DNA of 24,431 nucleotides, taken from positions 1-24,431 of the forward strand of contig JBPCWZ010000127.1 in assembly GCA_051009015.1 (NCBI GenBank), given 5' to 3'. The notes beneath the pieces were generated by a model. It was not told the DNA's origin, did not search any database, and saw only the letters and a list, made by a program, of their open reading frames with translations. Below, in pieces: positions 22,439 to 24,431 of this stretch. This stretch comes from JAHRAH01 sp051009015. Its GTDB lineage: Bacteria; Pseudomonadota; Gammaproteobacteria; Tethybacterales; Persebacteraceae. The translations under genes and the position numbers were made by a program. Every line of letters begins with the position of its first letter. The first letter of the stretch is position 1.

Positions 22439-24213
22439 TGTTCTATTATAAGGTCGGCATCTTTGCGCCATTTTTCGCTTGTCTTCATCGTTTCCACGGA
22501 TACCGCCAAACGGTCAAGCAGCGTTTTTATGTTGTTGCGATTGAGCGGGGTTTTCAATTGGGCGCGGTTTGCGGCAAACCGGAGAATGCCGGAAAACTGC
22601 TTTACGGTCATTGGCGCGAGAAGTTGCTTCTCGTTTTCATAACCGCCTTTGGCGCAAAGATGAAACATATTGATGGTGTCCTGATGCAGGCAGGGCGCGA
22701 TGAAAAGGCAATAAGCGGGCTTGCCGCCGTTTTTCGCCTTAAATTCCCGCAAATGCCGCATAACCGGTTGCGCTTCGTGTATCCATTGCTTGCTGTCCCT
22801 GTGAAGGGTGACTTCGCAAATGGAGGCAAAAGCACCGTAGTAGCATTCTATGTCAGCCTTTCCGGCGAGGGCATGACCGGACGGCAAACCATCATCGCCC
22901 AGAGAATAGTTGGGGCGTATTTCTTCGGCATCATTCAATATCCCCAGCCCGCGCGCGGCAAGCCATTCCAATTTGATAGACAAGTTGCTACCGCTTCGGG
23001 GCAGGGTTTCCAATTCCTTGATGCAGTTTTCAACCTCAACCGGATTGCGCAGGGCGGCTTTTTCTTTTTCACCGGCGGCGCGGGCAATTGACACACGCAG
23101 GGAATTACGCAGTTTCTTAAGGGCGGCGGTGTCCATTTGCTTAATATCCGCTTGTTTCGGCTTGACCGATGCGGGCGAATGCGCCGCCAAAAAACTGACC
23201 GTTTTGGTTAGTTCGGGTTTTGTTTCCCCCGGCAAGTCGGGTTGTTTTGCCGATGCCAAAAACGCCGCATATTCCTGTTTCATTTGGAAGGCGGGACGCG
23301 CATCATCGCGGTCAAACAAAGATGACAATTCATTTTGGCGCATCGGCTCCAAATTGACATACTTGCCCCACTCGGAGATGCGTACATATTTCGTCAACCG
23401 AAAATACCGCAAGGCATTATCGGCGTAATCGTGTGCATTTTTAAGTTGATAGCCGGGGCGCAAGCGGGCAATTTCGCGCCAGCAAAAATCATCGCGCTTT
23501 GTGTGGAGAATCTTCGCGGCGCGGCGGCGCAACTCAACAATATCCCGCGCAGTTTTGTTTATCTTGCGATAATCAATCAGCGTAATCCCAAAGCCCATAA
23601 CTTCCAAAAAGGACAACCCTTTGGCTTTCATGCCATCTTTTCGGCACAAGTCATTCACTGCGTCAATCAGGCGCAAAAACCCAACAAAGGGCTTTATGTT
23701 GTAGCCGTCCTCGGGTGGAAAACCGCGCGCATCCAGCACATTGGGAATCTCCCATTTCAGCAACACACGCATAAAGATGTCGGCGTAATCATCTTTTTCC
23801 GCCAGCAATGCTTTGCCGCTTTCGGTGATTTGCACGCGCTTGCCCGCAAAGATGGCGCGCTTGTCCGTGAGGGCGGCAAAGCCCAACTTTTCCAGCGGCT
23901 TGAAAGAAACCCGCCCGCGCATGGGCGCATCTTTGTAGTTTTTGCTTGTGAAAATGCGCTGTGCATCGTCAAACGGAATATCATCGCCGCTTTCCAGCAG
24001 TTTGATATCCCGCTTTGGCAAACCCTGATAAAACTGCTTACTGCCAACGCCATAAAGACGCGCTTGCAGAAGGCGAATCTGATACTCCACCTGCGCGGCT
24101 TTATTCCATTCCTCGCCGCTCATATCTTTGAGGACGCGCAAAAAATCCGGCAACCGCGAAGGTTCGCGCACCGTAGTGGAAATAGACCAAGGGCTAATCA
24201 CAACGCCGGTCAT
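22420..24213 (-). CDS. Type IIS restriction endonuclease, AlwI/N.BstNBI-like
   Basis: The N-terminus WSISTTVREPSRLPDFLRVL matches the opening of the AlwI family (endonucleases and nickases cutting beside asymmetric sites). Likely catalytic acids sit at D454 (KADIECYY), E467 (CEVT) and E480 (HEAQPV), spaced D-x12-E-x12-E. This is the spacing, and nearly the numbering, I recall for N.BstNBI; the PD-(D/E)XK type is thus inferred. Length 597, also near N.BstNBI. A Lys/Asp-rich middle (about 330-395) may be a linker between recognition and cleavage parts. ATG 24213 has AAGGGAAG just upstream. It is followed by two methyltransferases, overlapping the first. The recognised sequence cannot be read from this. 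Confidence 0.85.
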   Translation of the reverse strand: MTGVVISPWSISTTVREPSRLPDFLRVLKDMSGEEWNKAAQVEYQIRLLQARLYGVGSKQFYQGLPKRDIKLLESGDDIPFDDAQRIFTSKNYKDAPMRGRVSFKPLEKLGFAALTDKRAIFAGKRVQITESGKALLAEKDDYADIFMRVLLKWEIPNVLDARGFPPEDGYNIKPFVGFLRLIDAVNDLCRKDGMKAKGLSFLEVMGFGITLIDYRKINKTARDIVELRRRAAKILHTKRDDFCWREIARLRPGYQLKNAHDYADNALRYFRLTKYVRISEWGKYVNLEPMRQNELSSLFDRDDARPAFQMKQEYAAFLASAKQPDLPGETKPELTKTVSFLAAHSPASVKPKQADIKQMDTAALKKLRNSLRVSIARAAGEKEKAALRNPVEVENCIKELETLPRSGSNLSIKLEWLAARGLGILNDAEEIRPNYSLGDDGLPSGHALAGKADIECYYGAFASICEVTLHRDSKQWIHEAQPVMRHLREFKAKNGGKPAYCLFIAPCLHQDTINMFHLCAKGGYENEKQLLAPMTVKQFSGILRFAANRAQLKTPLNRNNIKTLLDRLAVSVETMKTSEKWRKDADLIIEQWKQSQ

Positions 24214-24270
24214 AACTTCCCTTCTTTGACATGCGCCAGCAAACTTTCCGCTGCAGAATCGGGCGGGTTA

Positions 24271-24431
24271 TTAGTCGCCGCCGCTGACGATTCCCTTGTC
24301 GCTTAGGAGTTTGGTCATTTCGCCGCTTTCGTACATTTCGCGGATGATGTCGGCGCCGCCGACGAACTCGCCTTTGACATACAACTGCGGGACGGTGGGC
24401 CAATCGGAAAAATCCTTAATGCCCTGGCGGA
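24271..24431 (-). CDS. grxD: Monothiol glutaredoxin, 3' end only
   Basis: The last 53 codons are seen; the gene starts beyond the right edge. WPTVPQLYVKGEFVGGADI matches the conserved second half of Grx4-type (CGFS) glutaredoxins, with the TVP cis-proline and the GG that bind glutathione. EMYESGEMTKLL follows. Grx4 carries and delivers Fe-S clusters with BolA. The CGFS active site itself lies outside the window, so the monothiol class rests on this similarity. The stop (24273-24271) is 57 nt before the endonuclease start, where no clear promoter was found. Confidence 0.93.
   Translation of the reverse strand, partial: RQGIKDFSDWPTVPQLYVKGEFVGGADIIREMYESGEMTKLLSDKGIVSGGD

Noticed and set aside
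1..24431. DNA-uptake-like oligomers (recurring TTTGCCGCC and GCAAAAACC strings)
   Set aside because: They are explained by heavy use of Ala, Phe-Ala and Gly-Phe codons in a GCC-rich genome. No fixed 9-10-mer with inverted pairs after genes was seen.

Overview
All genes recognised here lie on the minus strand, so transcription runs from high to low coordinates. The core is a complete proteobacterial division and cell-wall (dcw) cluster in the order mraZ, rsmH, ftsL, ftsI, murE-murF (fused), mraY, murD, ftsW, murG, murC, murB, ddl, ftsQ, ftsA, ftsZ, lpxC. This order, with ddl-ftsQAZ-lpxC at the end and a meso-diaminopimelate-type MurE (DNPR motif), points to a Gram-negative bacterium of the gamma/beta-proteobacterial kind. 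The DNA is GC-rich and its proteins are rich in alanine. I cannot name the genus.

Layout from the right edge leftwards: the 3' end of a monothiol glutaredoxin (24431-24271). Then a compact restriction-modification operon with an AlwI/N.BstNBI-like type IIS endonuclease and two beta-class DNA methyltransferases (24213-20898). Then nuoN, the last membrane subunit of respiratory complex I, and a Nudix (ADP-ribose pyrophosphatase-like) hydrolase (20873-18780). A 108-base gap carries the dcw promoter and four 10-bp-spaced MraZ-type boxes. The dcw cluster follows (18671-752). At the left edge is the 5' part of an unrecognised gene with an N-terminal hydrophobic export segment (599-1, running off the window).

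The dcw genes make lipid II (MurE/F/D/C/B, Ddl, MraY, MurG), assemble the septal machinery (FtsL, FtsI, FtsW, FtsQ, FtsA, FtsZ) and start lipid A synthesis (LpxC). Eleven junctions from mraZ to ftsA are 4-base ATGA overlaps and two more are 11-base overlaps with a GGAGG 6 nt before the start. The first real gap is before ftsZ, which has its own Shine-Dalgarno sequence.

The most unusual part is the left end. The gene after lpxC has a near-consensus promoter (TTGACA / TATAAT), five tandem copies of a 7-bp unit inside its first 30 codons (a likely phase-variation switch), and a short palindromic repeat element inside its reading frame. A related, longer hairpin sits directly against the lpxC stop codon. 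Other points: a Lys in the GTP-binding signature of FtsZ, altered nucleotide-site loops in Ddl and FtsA, the MurE-MurF fusion, and a restriction-modification operon where a nuo operon neighbour of nuoN would be expected. No rRNA, tRNA, CRISPR array or insertion sequence was seen.
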